A DNA stretch of 57,064 nt from contig CAJUPT010000015.1 of assembly GCA_910588405.1 (NCBI GenBank), forward strand, positions 1 through 57,064, given 5' to 3'. Position 1 is the stretch's first letter. Each line of letters begins with the position of its first letter. Below the pieces are notes generated by a model. The model was not told the DNA's origin. It did no database searches and was given only the letters and a program-made list of their open reading frames with translations. Shown piece by piece: positions 8,372 through 16,684 of this stretch. Source of the DNA: an uncultured Lachnospiraceae bacterium (lineage in GTDB: Bacteria > Bacillota > Clostridia > Lachnospirales > Lachnospiraceae). Made by a program: the position numbers and the translations under genes.

Positions 8372-10600
8372 ATGAGAGTATGGGAGAAGGATCAGTTCCG
8401 GGATCTGCCATGGAAAAAAATCTGGCCGGCTGTCCTATATGGGCTTTTGGGATTAGCCATATGCGCATTGATTTGGTTTCAGCGAGATCTGGACTGTTTT
8501 AAAGAACTGACGGCAGAATGTGTGGAGCTGGATGGGGTGACGGAGATTTCCCCAGGCTTTTTGCTGCCGAAGGGCGATTGTCTGATCGACGTGCATGTGA
8601 TCGATTCCGGGAATGTGCCAGATGCCACCATTGAATTTTACAGTCCGGAGCATGGCCTGATCGATAAACGGAGTATTACGAACGGGATTCGGGTCAATAC
8701 CTATGAGGTTTTGTTTAAACAGCGGGAAAATAATATTCATGTCCGCATTGTATACCCGGAAGGGACAGAAGAACGGATTCAGGTGACTGGTTTTACGCTC
8801 TGGCCGGGAAAGCCGCTGTATAACGACGCATATTTTTCGCTGGCGTTGTTTATCATGCTATATCTGTTATTTGGATTGTACTATTTCAGCGGTAGAAAGC
8901 CCGGGAAAGACTGGGTTTATACGGCTGCGATCATTTTGGCGGTGCTGTTTTCAAGCTATCCGCTATTTTCTGATTATCTGACAGAATGCCATGATTTGAA
9001 TTTTCAGCTGTACCGGATTGAGGGGATCAAGGATGCGCTGCTGTGCGGCCAGTTTCCGGTTCGCGTCCATCCCACCCACCTGGATGGGTACGGCTATGCC
9101 ACGGCGGCCCTCTATCCGGAGCTGTTTTTGTATTTTCCGGCGATTTTGCGTATCATGGGGATGTCTGTGGTATTATCCTTCAAAGTATTCCTGTTTTTGA
9201 TTAATGCTGCCACGGCGCTGGTGATGTATTACGCGGCGAAATCTATCACGAAATCATCTTATTATTCCACCCTTGCCTCGGTGGTTTATACAGCGGCCTC
9301 TTACCGAGTGATTTGCGTCCATGAAAGGGCGGCCGTGGGGGAGCTGCTTGCCATGTGCTTTATGCCTCTGGTGGTCAGCGGTATCTACCATGTATTTATC
9401 GGCGATAAAAAGAAATGGCCTCATCTGGTGATCGGCGCCACCTGCGTGTTCCAGTCTCATCTGATCGGAACGCTGCTGACCGCGTTTCTGGCTGTGTTTT
9501 TAGGACTTGTCTATATCAGACGGCTGTTTTCTGAGAGGAGATGGCAATACCTTCTGCTCAGCATCGGGCTGATTCTGCTCTTAAATCTGTGGTTCCTCGT
9601 GCCATTCTTTGATTTTTATTCTCTGGATCTGGTGCAGAACCATTTGAGCGACGGCGGAAATATCTTCCATGATCATGTGATCATTCCGGCGCAGCTTTTG
9701 AATTTGTTTGGGGATAATTATGGCTTATCTTATGAATTGTCCCATGGGATTCTCGGGGAGATGTCCCAGACGCCGGGACTTTGTGTAAGCGCCTGTTTAT
9801 TTGGCGGGATTGTATTATTTCTGGCAAAAAAGAGAGGGAAGAACAGTTTTGGGCTGCCATTGTTTTTGTTTGGATTATTGATGCTTCTTTGTTCCACCAG
9901 TCTTGTTCCATGGAGGAAGCTGGAAGGGATCGGTCTGGTTAATATGCTCACCACGACTTTGCAGTTTCCTTGGAGGTTTCTGGGACCTGTCACGCTGGCA
10001 GTGGTGATGGCGCTGGCCGTCGTCGGGGCTGAGGAATACCCGGTGCTTTCTGAGAAAACCAAAAGGCTCTGTCTGGGGCTGCTGCTTGGCTTAGGTCTCC
10101 ATGGCTGTGTGGCTTTCGGCGCTTCCGCCACGCAAAATATGCCGGTATATCTGGAGAAGGCGGAGTCGATCAATTTAAACAGTACGATTGGCATGAATCA
10201 TGAGTATCTGCTTTATGGTACGGATACGGAGAAGCTGACCTCCTGCCTTTATACCATATCTCAGGATGGCGTCCGGATACTGGACAGGGAAAAAAGGGGA
10301 ACGACCATCACAATGGATTATGACAACGGGCTGGAATATGGCTGGGTTGAAGTGCCCCTTTTGTGGTATCCGGGATATAAGGCCATCGACCTGGACACAG
10401 GGAAAGAGCTGCCGGTAACAATTGGAGAGAATAATGTGGTCAGGGTAACGGTTCCTGGCCTGAGCGAGGGTGTTTTCCGTCTATATTATGCAGGCCGGGC
10501 GAGATACCGGGCGGCGGAGATTGTCAGCATCCTGACGCTTATATGCTGGGGCGGCATCTTTTTGTGGCGGCGGAAGAAGGAAAAAGTTGCGGAACTATAA
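8372..10600 (+). CDS. Polytopic membrane protein, PTPS-related/GT-C type
   Basis: 742-residue multi-pass membrane protein. After one N-terminal membrane segment comes an extracytoplasmic domain of about 130 residues, then roughly ten hydrophobic helices and a C-terminal beta-rich extracytoplasmic region ending in a last helix and a KKEK tail. The loop CHDLNFQLYRIEGIKDALLC followed by GQFPVRV and YGYATAALYPELFLYFPA is the hallmark of the '6-pyruvoyl-tetrahydropterin synthase-related' membrane family (PF10131), which resembles YfhO and GT-C glycosyltransferases. It starts 10 bases after the GtrB-like gene and is related to the next gene. Function as a lipid-linked-sugar-dependent glycosyltransferase is inferred from context. 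Confidence 0.8.
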   Translation: MRVWEKDQFRDLPWKKIWPAVLYGLLGLAICALIWFQRDLDCFKELTAECVELDGVTEISPGFLLPKGDCLIDVHVIDSGNVPDATIEFYSPEHGLIDKRSITNGIRVNTYEVLFKQRENNIHVRIVYPEGTEERIQVTGFTLWPGKPLYNDAYFSLALFIMLYLLFGLYYFSGRKPGKDWVYTAAIILAVLFSSYPLFSDYLTECHDLNFQLYRIEGIKDALLCGQFPVRVHPTHLDGYGYATAALYPELFLYFPAILRIMGMSVVLSFKVFLFLINAATALVMYYAAKSITKSSYYSTLASVVYTAASYRVICVHERAAVGELLAMCFMPLVVSGIYHVFIGDKKKWPHLVIGATCVFQSHLIGTLLTAFLAVFLGLVYIRRLFSERRWQYLLLSIGLILLLNLWFLVPFFDFYSLDLVQNHLSDGGNIFHDHVIIPAQLLNLFGDNYGLSYELSHGILGEMSQTPGLCVSACLFGGIVLFLAKKRGKNSFGLPLFLFGLLMLLCSTSLVPWRKLEGIGLVNMLTTTLQFPWRFLGPVTLAVVMALAVVGAEEYPVLSEKTKRLCLGLLLGLGLHGCVAFGASATQNMPVYLEKAESINLNSTIGMNHEYLLYGTDTEKLTSCLYTISQDGVRILDREKRGTTITMDYDNGLEYGWVEVPLLWYPGYKAIDLDTGKELPVTIGENNVVRVTVPGLSEGVFRLYYAGRARYRAAEIVSILTLICWGGIFLWRRKKEKVAEL

Positions 10601-10620
10601 TATAGAAAAAAGAGGAGAAC

Positions 10621-12321
10621 ATGAGACGGATTAAGGACTGGATCAGGGAACATTATTTTCTTCTGATCATTGGGATACTGACGGTGCTGTATATGGCCTC
10701 GCCTCTTGGAAATACGCGTCTGCACAGTGGACATGATTTTTCCTACCATTTGCTGCGCATCGAAAATATCAAGGACGGACTGTTAAACGGGCAGCTGCCG
10801 GTGCGCATCGGACCATTGTTTTTAAATCACAGAGGGTATGCGTCTTCGCTGTTTTATCCGGAGCTGTTTTTGTATATTCCGGCGCTGTTTCGGCTGGCCG
10901 GTCTGACCATCGAGACCAGCTATAAGCTGTTTGCGCTGCTTACAATTATTGGATGCTTTGTGACCACCTATCTGTGTGCAAAGGGAATCTCGAAGGACAA
11001 ATATATGGCGCTGATTACGGCGGTGATTTTTTCTGCCTGTCAGTATCACATTGCCAATCTGTATGTGCGGGGGGCCGTTGGGGAGGCCCAGGCCTTTGTG
11101 TTTTTTCCGCTGGTGGTCTATGGAATTTATGATCTGATTTATCAGGACTTTCGAAAAGCCTGGGTGATGGGCCTAGGGTTCTGGGGACTGATGTTCAGCC
11201 ATTCGATCTCTCTGGTCATCGCCCTGTGCACCACGGCGGCGATCTGTCTGTTTCACTGGAAAACCGTAGTACTTGATTGGAGGAAGCTTAGGAGGCTTAT
11301 GCTTACGGCTGCAGCGACCCTGCTTTTAAGCATTGGCTTTTGGCTGCCCATGATCGAGCAGCTTTTGTCCAATAGCTTCTGGTTCAGCCAGCCTTGGACC
11401 ACGGTCACTGACAATGCGGTGGGGCTGGTACAGCTGCTTGGAACCGGCTATTATGACTACACCTACAGCTTTGACACGGGTATTCTTCTGATGTGTCTGA
11501 TGGTTCTGCTCCTTCCGAAAGAGGAAAAAAGGAGCGGGGGGCGTAAGAAGCTCTACTGGTTTCTCGGAATCGGCCTGGCTCTTTTGTATGTGGCCTCCCG
11601 GTATTTTCCCTGGCCCATCCTGCAGCCGGTGTTAAATAATATTCAGTTTCCCTGGCGTTTTTATGCGATTGCCACCCTGTTTTTGGCGTTGGCTGTCGGT
11701 CTGATCATCAGGGAAAAATGGCAGGGCAGATTTCGGAAGGAAGCGGTGATTGCCGTATTCTGCGTGATGGTGCTGTTTGGCAACCGGTATTTTGAAAATG
11801 CGAATATTGATTATGTAAAGATCGAGGAGACTGCTTTCACGGAGAAGGATTGCTGGTACAGCTTTCAGATTGTGCAGAAGGAATGGCTGCCGAAAAAAAC
11901 AGACCTTTCTCTCTTTGAGACAGATCCCAATCGTCCGGTGCTTACGGACCAGGAGATCAGCCTGCCCTACACGGAAGAAAAAAAGATGGGTATTGTCTTT
12001 GATTACGGCTATGGAAAAGGCTGGTGTGATGTGCCGCTTCTGTGGTATAAGGGCTATACCGCCCATTATATGGACAGCAGTCGCGTGGTTCCTCTGGACC
12101 TATCGGATGAGGGGTACAACGGATATATTCGGGTGTATTTCGACGAGTCCATGACCGGCGGAACGGTGCTGGTGGAATATTCCGGCACGAAAATCCAGAA
12201 GGCTTCTCTGGCGGTGAATGTACTGGCGGCTGCGGCTGTGATGGGTGTGTGGCTGTTTGAGAAAAGACGGTCGAAGAAGGAAAAAGGCAAAAAGCCACCT
12301 GTAACGGCATCAACAGAATGA
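10621..12321 (+). CDS. Polytopic membrane protein, PTPS-related/GT-C type (paralogue)
   Basis: 566-residue paralogue of the preceding protein without its N-terminal extracytoplasmic domain. The same signature is present: HDFSYHLLRIENIKDGLL, then GQLPVRIG, YASSLFYPELFLYIPALFRL. About ten membrane helices are followed by a C-terminal extracytoplasmic region (from about residue 400) and a final helix with the basic tail EKRRSKKEKGKK. Both paralogues also share the C-terminal feature DYGYGKGWCDVPLLWYKGY (DYDNGLEYGWVEVPLLWYPGY in the first). The ribosome binding site is AGAGGAG, close to the ATG at 10621. Duplication of this type within one locus suggests two different acceptor or linkage specificities; that is inference. 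Confidence 0.8.
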   Translation: MRRIKDWIREHYFLLIIGILTVLYMASPLGNTRLHSGHDFSYHLLRIENIKDGLLNGQLPVRIGPLFLNHRGYASSLFYPELFLYIPALFRLAGLTIETSYKLFALLTIIGCFVTTYLCAKGISKDKYMALITAVIFSACQYHIANLYVRGAVGEAQAFVFFPLVVYGIYDLIYQDFRKAWVMGLGFWGLMFSHSISLVIALCTTAAICLFHWKTVVLDWRKLRRLMLTAAATLLLSIGFWLPMIEQLLSNSFWFSQPWTTVTDNAVGLVQLLGTGYYDYTYSFDTGILLMCLMVLLLPKEEKRSGGRKKLYWFLGIGLALLYVASRYFPWPILQPVLNNIQFPWRFYAIATLFLALAVGLIIREKWQGRFRKEAVIAVFCVMVLFGNRYFENANIDYVKIEETAFTEKDCWYSFQIVQKEWLPKKTDLSLFETDPNRPVLTDQEISLPYTEEKKMGIVFDYGYGKGWCDVPLLWYKGYTAHYMDSSRVVPLDLSDEGYNGYIRVYFDESMTGGTVLVEYSGTKIQKASLAVNVLAAAAVMGVWLFEKRRSKKEKGKKPPVTASTE

Positions 12322-12421
12322 CTATGGCAGCAGGCCAGCCAATGTGTTTTTGGAAAGTGACAAAGTCAGAAAGATAATGGCTGTGTCTGTGGTGAATAAT
12401 GGCGGAAGAAAGGAAAATAGC

Positions 12422-13996
12422 ATGGCGGAGAAAAAGAAGGAGAATCGAAGGCTTGGCATAGCCCTGGCAGCGATTGGCATAGTATTTGTGCTTACCAGGC
12501 TGTTTTTGCTGACCTCGGTGCCCCGGGGGCTGCATGTGGACGAGGCCGGCATGGCTTATGACGCCTTCTGCCTGGCGAATTACGGGACAGACCGCTATAT
12601 GACCTGGCACCCGGTTTATCTGACGAATTATGGCTCGGGGCAGAGTGCACTGTATGCTTATCTGGCCTCAATTTTTATCCGGGTGATCGGCTTTCGTCCG
12701 GCTGCATTTCGCCTGCCAGCGGTTTGTCTGGGTGCGGTGACAGTGATCTTCGGCTATCTGATCGGCAGGGAGACGATGAAAAAGCGCTCCGCTGTGATAC
12801 TGGCGGGTCTGATTACCCTCTGTCCTTACTATATTATGTCCTCCCGGTGGGGGTTAGACTGTAATCTGCTGCTGGGCTTTTTCACTATGTCCCTATACTG
12901 GTTGATTCTGGCTGTCAAACGGCAGAAAACGGGCTGGTTTGCGCTGGCAGGGGCAAGCTTTGGCGTGACTCTTTATACGTATGCGGTTTCCTATGTGCTG
13001 CTGCCTCTGTTTTTGTTCTTTTCTTTTTTCTATCTGTTGTGGAACAGAAAGATAAAGGTAAAGCATGGGGCAGCCTTTGTGGTGCCGCTGGCGGTTCTGG
13101 CCCTTCCGCTTTTATTATTTATTGCGGTGAATATGGGATATCTGGAACCGATTTTCACGCCGCTGTTTACGATACACAGGCTGGAATACTATCGGGGCGG
13201 CGAGTTTTCCCTGGCAAATATTCCTGCGAATAGGGGCCTTTTGAAAATGCTTCTGACGACAGATCTGGTGCAGTATAATGGATTTCCCCAGTTTGGCACG
13301 CTGTATTATATCTCTGTTCCTTTTTTGCTGATGGGGATCGTGCTTTCTCTGGTGCGGATGGTAAAGAGCGTGATCAACAGGTCCTATGATGCCCAGACCT
13401 TTGTGGCGATCATGTTTTGGATTATTATGGCTGTGGATCTGGTTATGATGCTGCCAAATATTAATAAATCCAATGCCGTTTATTTTCCCTTTATTTATTT
13501 TGTGGCGCTGGCTTTCGATTTTCTTATGGAAAAGCTGCCCTTTCAGAGATGGGTGACTGTGGGGATTGTGGCGGCGTATGGGGTCTGCTTTCTCTGCTTT
13601 GGCAATTATTATTATTTCCACTATCCGGAGGAAATTTATCCCCAGCAGTATTTTAACGACAGTCTGATTCAGATGCTGGACCGGATAGAGGAGGAGTATC
13701 CCGGCGGCATGGAGCGGAATATTTACGTGGATGTGAGCGACGACAATGTCTCCCAGCCTTACATTTATACGCTGATCCGCAAACCCCTTTCTCCGGAGGA
13801 GTGGAATGCCCGGCGTGGGGAACATAACAGCTATGGTCATTACAGGTTTTTTATTCCGGAGGAAACGGATGAAAGTGGAATCTATATTATGTATTCCAAC
13901 CAGGAGGCCATGGAGCGGCTTTCGCGGGCAGGCTTCATATATGAGGAATATAACGGCTTGTGGAGGATTTACAGAAAAGAAGGTCAGGACAGCTAG
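12422..13996 (+). CDS. Glycosyltransferase family 39-like membrane protein
   Basis: 524-residue polytopic protein of the ArnT/PMT-like GT-C superfamily. The first extracytoplasmic loop after helix 1 has the family features GLHVDEAGMAYDAFCLANYG and then HPVYLTNYGSGQSALYAYL, where the acidic pair D-E is the expected catalytic/metal site. About eleven hydrophobic helices follow, then a soluble C-terminal domain of roughly 100 residues. The ATG at 12422 is preceded by AAAGGAAAA; an in-frame ATG at 12344 is possible but its upstream region has no good site. The TAG stop lies at the left end of the inverted-repeat element at 13993-14160. Confidence 0.85.
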   Translation: MAEKKKENRRLGIALAAIGIVFVLTRLFLLTSVPRGLHVDEAGMAYDAFCLANYGTDRYMTWHPVYLTNYGSGQSALYAYLASIFIRVIGFRPAAFRLPAVCLGAVTVIFGYLIGRETMKKRSAVILAGLITLCPYYIMSSRWGLDCNLLLGFFTMSLYWLILAVKRQKTGWFALAGASFGVTLYTYAVSYVLLPLFLFFSFFYLLWNRKIKVKHGAAFVVPLAVLALPLLLFIAVNMGYLEPIFTPLFTIHRLEYYRGGEFSLANIPANRGLLKMLLTTDLVQYNGFPQFGTLYYISVPFLLMGIVLSLVRMVKSVINRSYDAQTFVAIMFWIIMAVDLVMMLPNINKSNAVYFPFIYFVALAFDFLMEKLPFQRWVTVGIVAAYGVCFLCFGNYYYFHYPEEIYPQQYFNDSLIQMLDRIEEEYPGGMERNIYVDVSDDNVSQPYIYTLIRKPLSPEEWNARRGEHNSYGHYRFFIPEETDESGIYIMYSNQEAMERLSRAGFIYEEYNGLWRIYRKEGQDS

Positions 13997-14160
13997 TGTA
14001 CTGTCTGGCTTATATTCAGGCAAACCTCCTTGTCTATTTTCCTGATAGCACTGCTCCACAAGCCTCAGCGTAGCCACCGCTACGCCTACGTTTGTGAAAC
14101 AGCACTCTCAGAAAAATATCCTACGGAGTTTTACCAGATATGAACCAGACAGTACACTAG
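13993..14160. mobile_element. MITE-like element with 16-bp perfect terminal inverted repeats
   Basis: CTAGTGTACTGTCTGG (13993-14008) is perfectly inverted as CCAGACAGTACACTAG (14145-14160). Similarity between the arms continues imperfectly inward (TATTTTCCTGATAG against the inverse of CTCTCAGAAAAATA) to a central hairpin GCGTAGC-CACC-GCTACGC, so almost the whole 168 bases can fold into one hairpin. It carries no gene. The ends start with CTAG, a possible target duplication. It separates the GT39-like gene from the cytidylyltransferase gene and contains the stop codon of the former at its left edge. The remaining 117 bases to 14277 hold only the next gene's ribosome binding site. Confidence 0.65.
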
Positions 14161-14277
14161 TCCACACACTGACAGAGGAAAATCAAAATGAAGGAAGAAC
14201 TGAAAAGAACTTCCCAATCTACAGGGACGACGCAGTAATACCCGCAGGAAAAAGGCTGTGTCAGGAAAGAGGAAAAA

Positions 14278-15054
14278 ATGAAGGTTGTAATACTGGCAGG
14301 GGGTCTGGGGACCAGAATCAGTGAGGAAAGCCATTTAAAGCCAAAGCCGATGATTGAGATCGGTGAAAAGCCGATTTTGTGGCATATTATGAAAATCTAT
14401 TCCCATTTTGGATTTAATGAGTTTATCATTTGTCTGGGGTATAAACAGCATGTGGTAAAGGAATTTTTTGCGGATTATTTTCTCCATATGTCTGATGTGA
14501 CCTTTGATCTGGAAAAAAATGATATGATTGTCCACAACAATACGTCAGAGCGGTGGAAGGTGACGCTGGTGGACACCGGTTACAGTACCATGACCGGAGG
14601 ACGGGTAAGAAGGGTGCGCAATTATATCGGCGATGAGCCCTTTATGCTGACCTACGGTGACGGGGTTTCCACGGTGGATATTCCGGCGCTGTTAAAATTT
14701 CATGAGAAGCACGGCAAGATCGCCACAATCACCACGGTGAATGTGGAGCAGCGGTTCGGTGTCATAGATATCGAGAGTGACGGGACCATCTCCTCCTTCC
14801 GGGAGAAGGCGAAGGAGGACGGCACGGTGATCAACGGCGGTTTTATGGTGATGAATCCAGGGATATTTGACTACCTGGACGGAGACGATACGGTGCTGGA
14901 AAAGGAGCCGTTAGAGCGGCTGGCCCAGGATGGGCAGCTGATGGCATACCATCACCATGGCTTTTGGAAATGCATGGATACCCAGCGCGACAAGAAATTT
15001 TTGGAGGAGCTGTTGGAGGCCGGTAAGGCGCCTTGGAAGACCTGGGACGATTGA
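14278..15054 (+). CDS. rfbF: Glucose-1-phosphate cytidylyltransferase
   Basis: Makes CDP-glucose from CTP and alpha-D-glucose-1-phosphate, 258 residues, the usual length. The nucleotide-binding loop LAGGLGTR is at residues 6-13, followed by KPKPMIEIGEKPILWHIMK, the RfbF-typical DTGYSTMTGGR and GDEPFMLTYGDGVS. The C-terminus has the family features INGGFMVMNPGIFDYL and GFWKCMDTQRDK. AAGAGGAAAAA precedes the ATG. In other bacteria rfbF is next to rfbG (CDP-glucose 4,6-dehydratase) for dideoxyhexose synthesis, but no rfbG is in this window; the neighbours are a UGM-like flavoprotein and phosphoglucomutase. Confidence 0.92.
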   Translation: MKVVILAGGLGTRISEESHLKPKPMIEIGEKPILWHIMKIYSHFGFNEFIICLGYKQHVVKEFFADYFLHMSDVTFDLEKNDMIVHNNTSERWKVTLVDTGYSTMTGGRVRRVRNYIGDEPFMLTYGDGVSTVDIPALLKFHEKHGKIATITTVNVEQRFGVIDIESDGTISSFREKAKEDGTVINGGFMVMNPGIFDYLDGDDTVLEKEPLERLAQDGQLMAYHHHGFWKCMDTQRDKKFLEELLEAGKAPWKTWDD

Positions 15055-15094
15055 TGTATAGGAAACGTCAAATACTTTTGTTGTCTACTATAGA

Positions 15095-16684
15095 ATGGGA
15101 ATGAGGAGACAGGATTTGAAAAAGATTATTGTGATTGGCGCAGGCCCCGCAGGGCTGACTGCCGCCTATGAGCTGTTGAAAAAATCCGAAGAGTTTGAGG
15201 TGACGATTCTGGAGGAAACGGGCGAGATCGGCGGAATATCCAGGACGGTCCGCTATCATGGCAACCGTATGGACATTGGCGGCCACCGCTTTTTTTCAAA
15301 GGACGACCGGATTATGGACTGGTGGCAGCAGATTATGCCGCTGCAGGGCGCGCCCTCCTATGATGATAAAAAGCTGGGCAGGGAAAGGGCGTTGTCTGCG
15401 GACGGACCGGACCCGGAGAAAGAGGATCGGGTGATGCTTTTGCGAAGCCGGGTTTCCAGAATCTATTATCGGAAAAAGTTTTTTGATTATCCGATCAGCT
15501 TTAAGCCCCGGACCTTTATCAATATGGGATTTGTTCAGACGGTAAAAGCCGGATGCAGCTACCTGACATCCTGTCTGGTGAAAAAGAAAGAGGACTGTCT
15601 GGAAAATTTTTATATTAACAGGTTCGGCCGGGTGCTGTATTCCATGTTTTTTGAAAGCTATACGGAAAAGCTGTGGGGGAGACATCCCTCCAAAATTTCC
15701 GCTGACTGGGGTGCGCAGAGAGTAAAAGGGCTTTCCGTAACGGCAGTGCTGAAGGATATGGTGCGTAAGCTGCTGCCCGATGGGAAGAAGGATTTAAGCA
15801 AGGTGGAAACCTCTCTGATCGAGGAATTTTATTATCCGAAGCTTGGTCCGGGACAGCTGTGGGAGACGGCAGCCGGACAGATCGAAACGATGGGCGGCGC
15901 TATTTTAAAAAACAGAAGGGTAACGCGGATTTATACGGAGGAAGGCCGAATCACGGGCGTGGGCTGTACGGGTGACAGCGGGGAAGAACGGTTTGACTGC
16001 GATATCCTGATTTCATCGATGCCGCTGAAAGACCTGGTGGCCGGAATGGAAGCGGGACAAACCGTGGTACCAGCCGATATTCGAAGAATCGGCGGTGGTC
16101 TTCCGTACAGAGATTTTGTCACGGTGGGTGTGCTGGTTAAAAAACTGAACCTGAAAAATAAAACCAAAATAAAAACGATTAACGATCAGATTCCCGACTG
16201 TTGGATTTATGTGCAGGACGCCGGTGTGAAAATGGGACGGATTCAGGTCTTTAACAACTGGTCGCCATATCTGGTAAAGGATGTGGAGAACAGCGTCTGG
16301 ATCGGGCTGGAATATTTCTGTAATGAGGGCGATGCCTTCTGGAATATGTCCACGAAAGACTGTGTAAAATTTGCGGTGAGAGAGCTTTTGAAGATGGGCG
16401 TGATCTCCGGCGTGAAGGATGTGCTGGATGTGCATCGGGAACGGGTGAAGAAAGCATATCCGGCCTATTTTGATACTTACGAGGAGATCGGGAGGCTTGT
16501 GGCCTGGTTAGATGGCTTTGAGAATCTGTTCTGTGTGGGCCGAAACGGGCAGCATCGGTATAACAATATGGATCACTCCATGGCTACGGCGATGGAAGCG
16601 GTGGACAATATTTTAAAGGGGATTGTCTCCAAGGAAAATATATGGAAGGTAAATACGGAAAAAGAGTATCATGAAGAAAAGTAG
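15095..16684 (+). CDS. FAD-dependent oxidoreductase/mutase related to UDP-galactopyranose mutase
   Basis: About 520-residue flavoprotein. The N-terminal Rossmann motif is VIGAGPAGLTAAYELL, followed by the acidic end of strand 2 (ILEETGEIGG) and the motif IGGHRFFS, which corresponds to the GGH(I)F-type loop of UDP-galactopyranose mutases and protoporphyrinogen-oxidase-like enzymes. The segment KFFDYPISFKP matches the UGM substrate-side region, and the C-terminal FAD motif is FCVGRNGQHRYNNMDHSM. Start is uncertain: ATG 15095 and 15101 lack a ribosome binding site, while TTG 15116 is preceded by GAGGAG and would begin at LKKIIVIGAG. It overlaps the next gene by 14 bases. A role in converting a nucleotide sugar is inferred. 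Confidence 0.8.
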   Translation: MGMRRQDLKKIIVIGAGPAGLTAAYELLKKSEEFEVTILEETGEIGGISRTVRYHGNRMDIGGHRFFSKDDRIMDWWQQIMPLQGAPSYDDKKLGRERALSADGPDPEKEDRVMLLRSRVSRIYYRKKFFDYPISFKPRTFINMGFVQTVKAGCSYLTSCLVKKKEDCLENFYINRFGRVLYSMFFESYTEKLWGRHPSKISADWGAQRVKGLSVTAVLKDMVRKLLPDGKKDLSKVETSLIEEFYYPKLGPGQLWETAAGQIETMGGAILKNRRVTRIYTEEGRITGVGCTGDSGEERFDCDILISSMPLKDLVAGMEAGQTVVPADIRRIGGGLPYRDFVTVGVLVKKLNLKNKTKIKTINDQIPDCWIYVQDAGVKMGRIQVFNNWSPYLVKDVENSVWIGLEYFCNEGDAFWNMSTKDCVKFAVRELLKMGVISGVKDVLDVHRERVKKAYPAYFDTYEEIGRLVAWLDGFENLFCVGRNGQHRYNNMDHSMATAMEAVDNILKGIVSKENIWKVNTEKEYHEEK

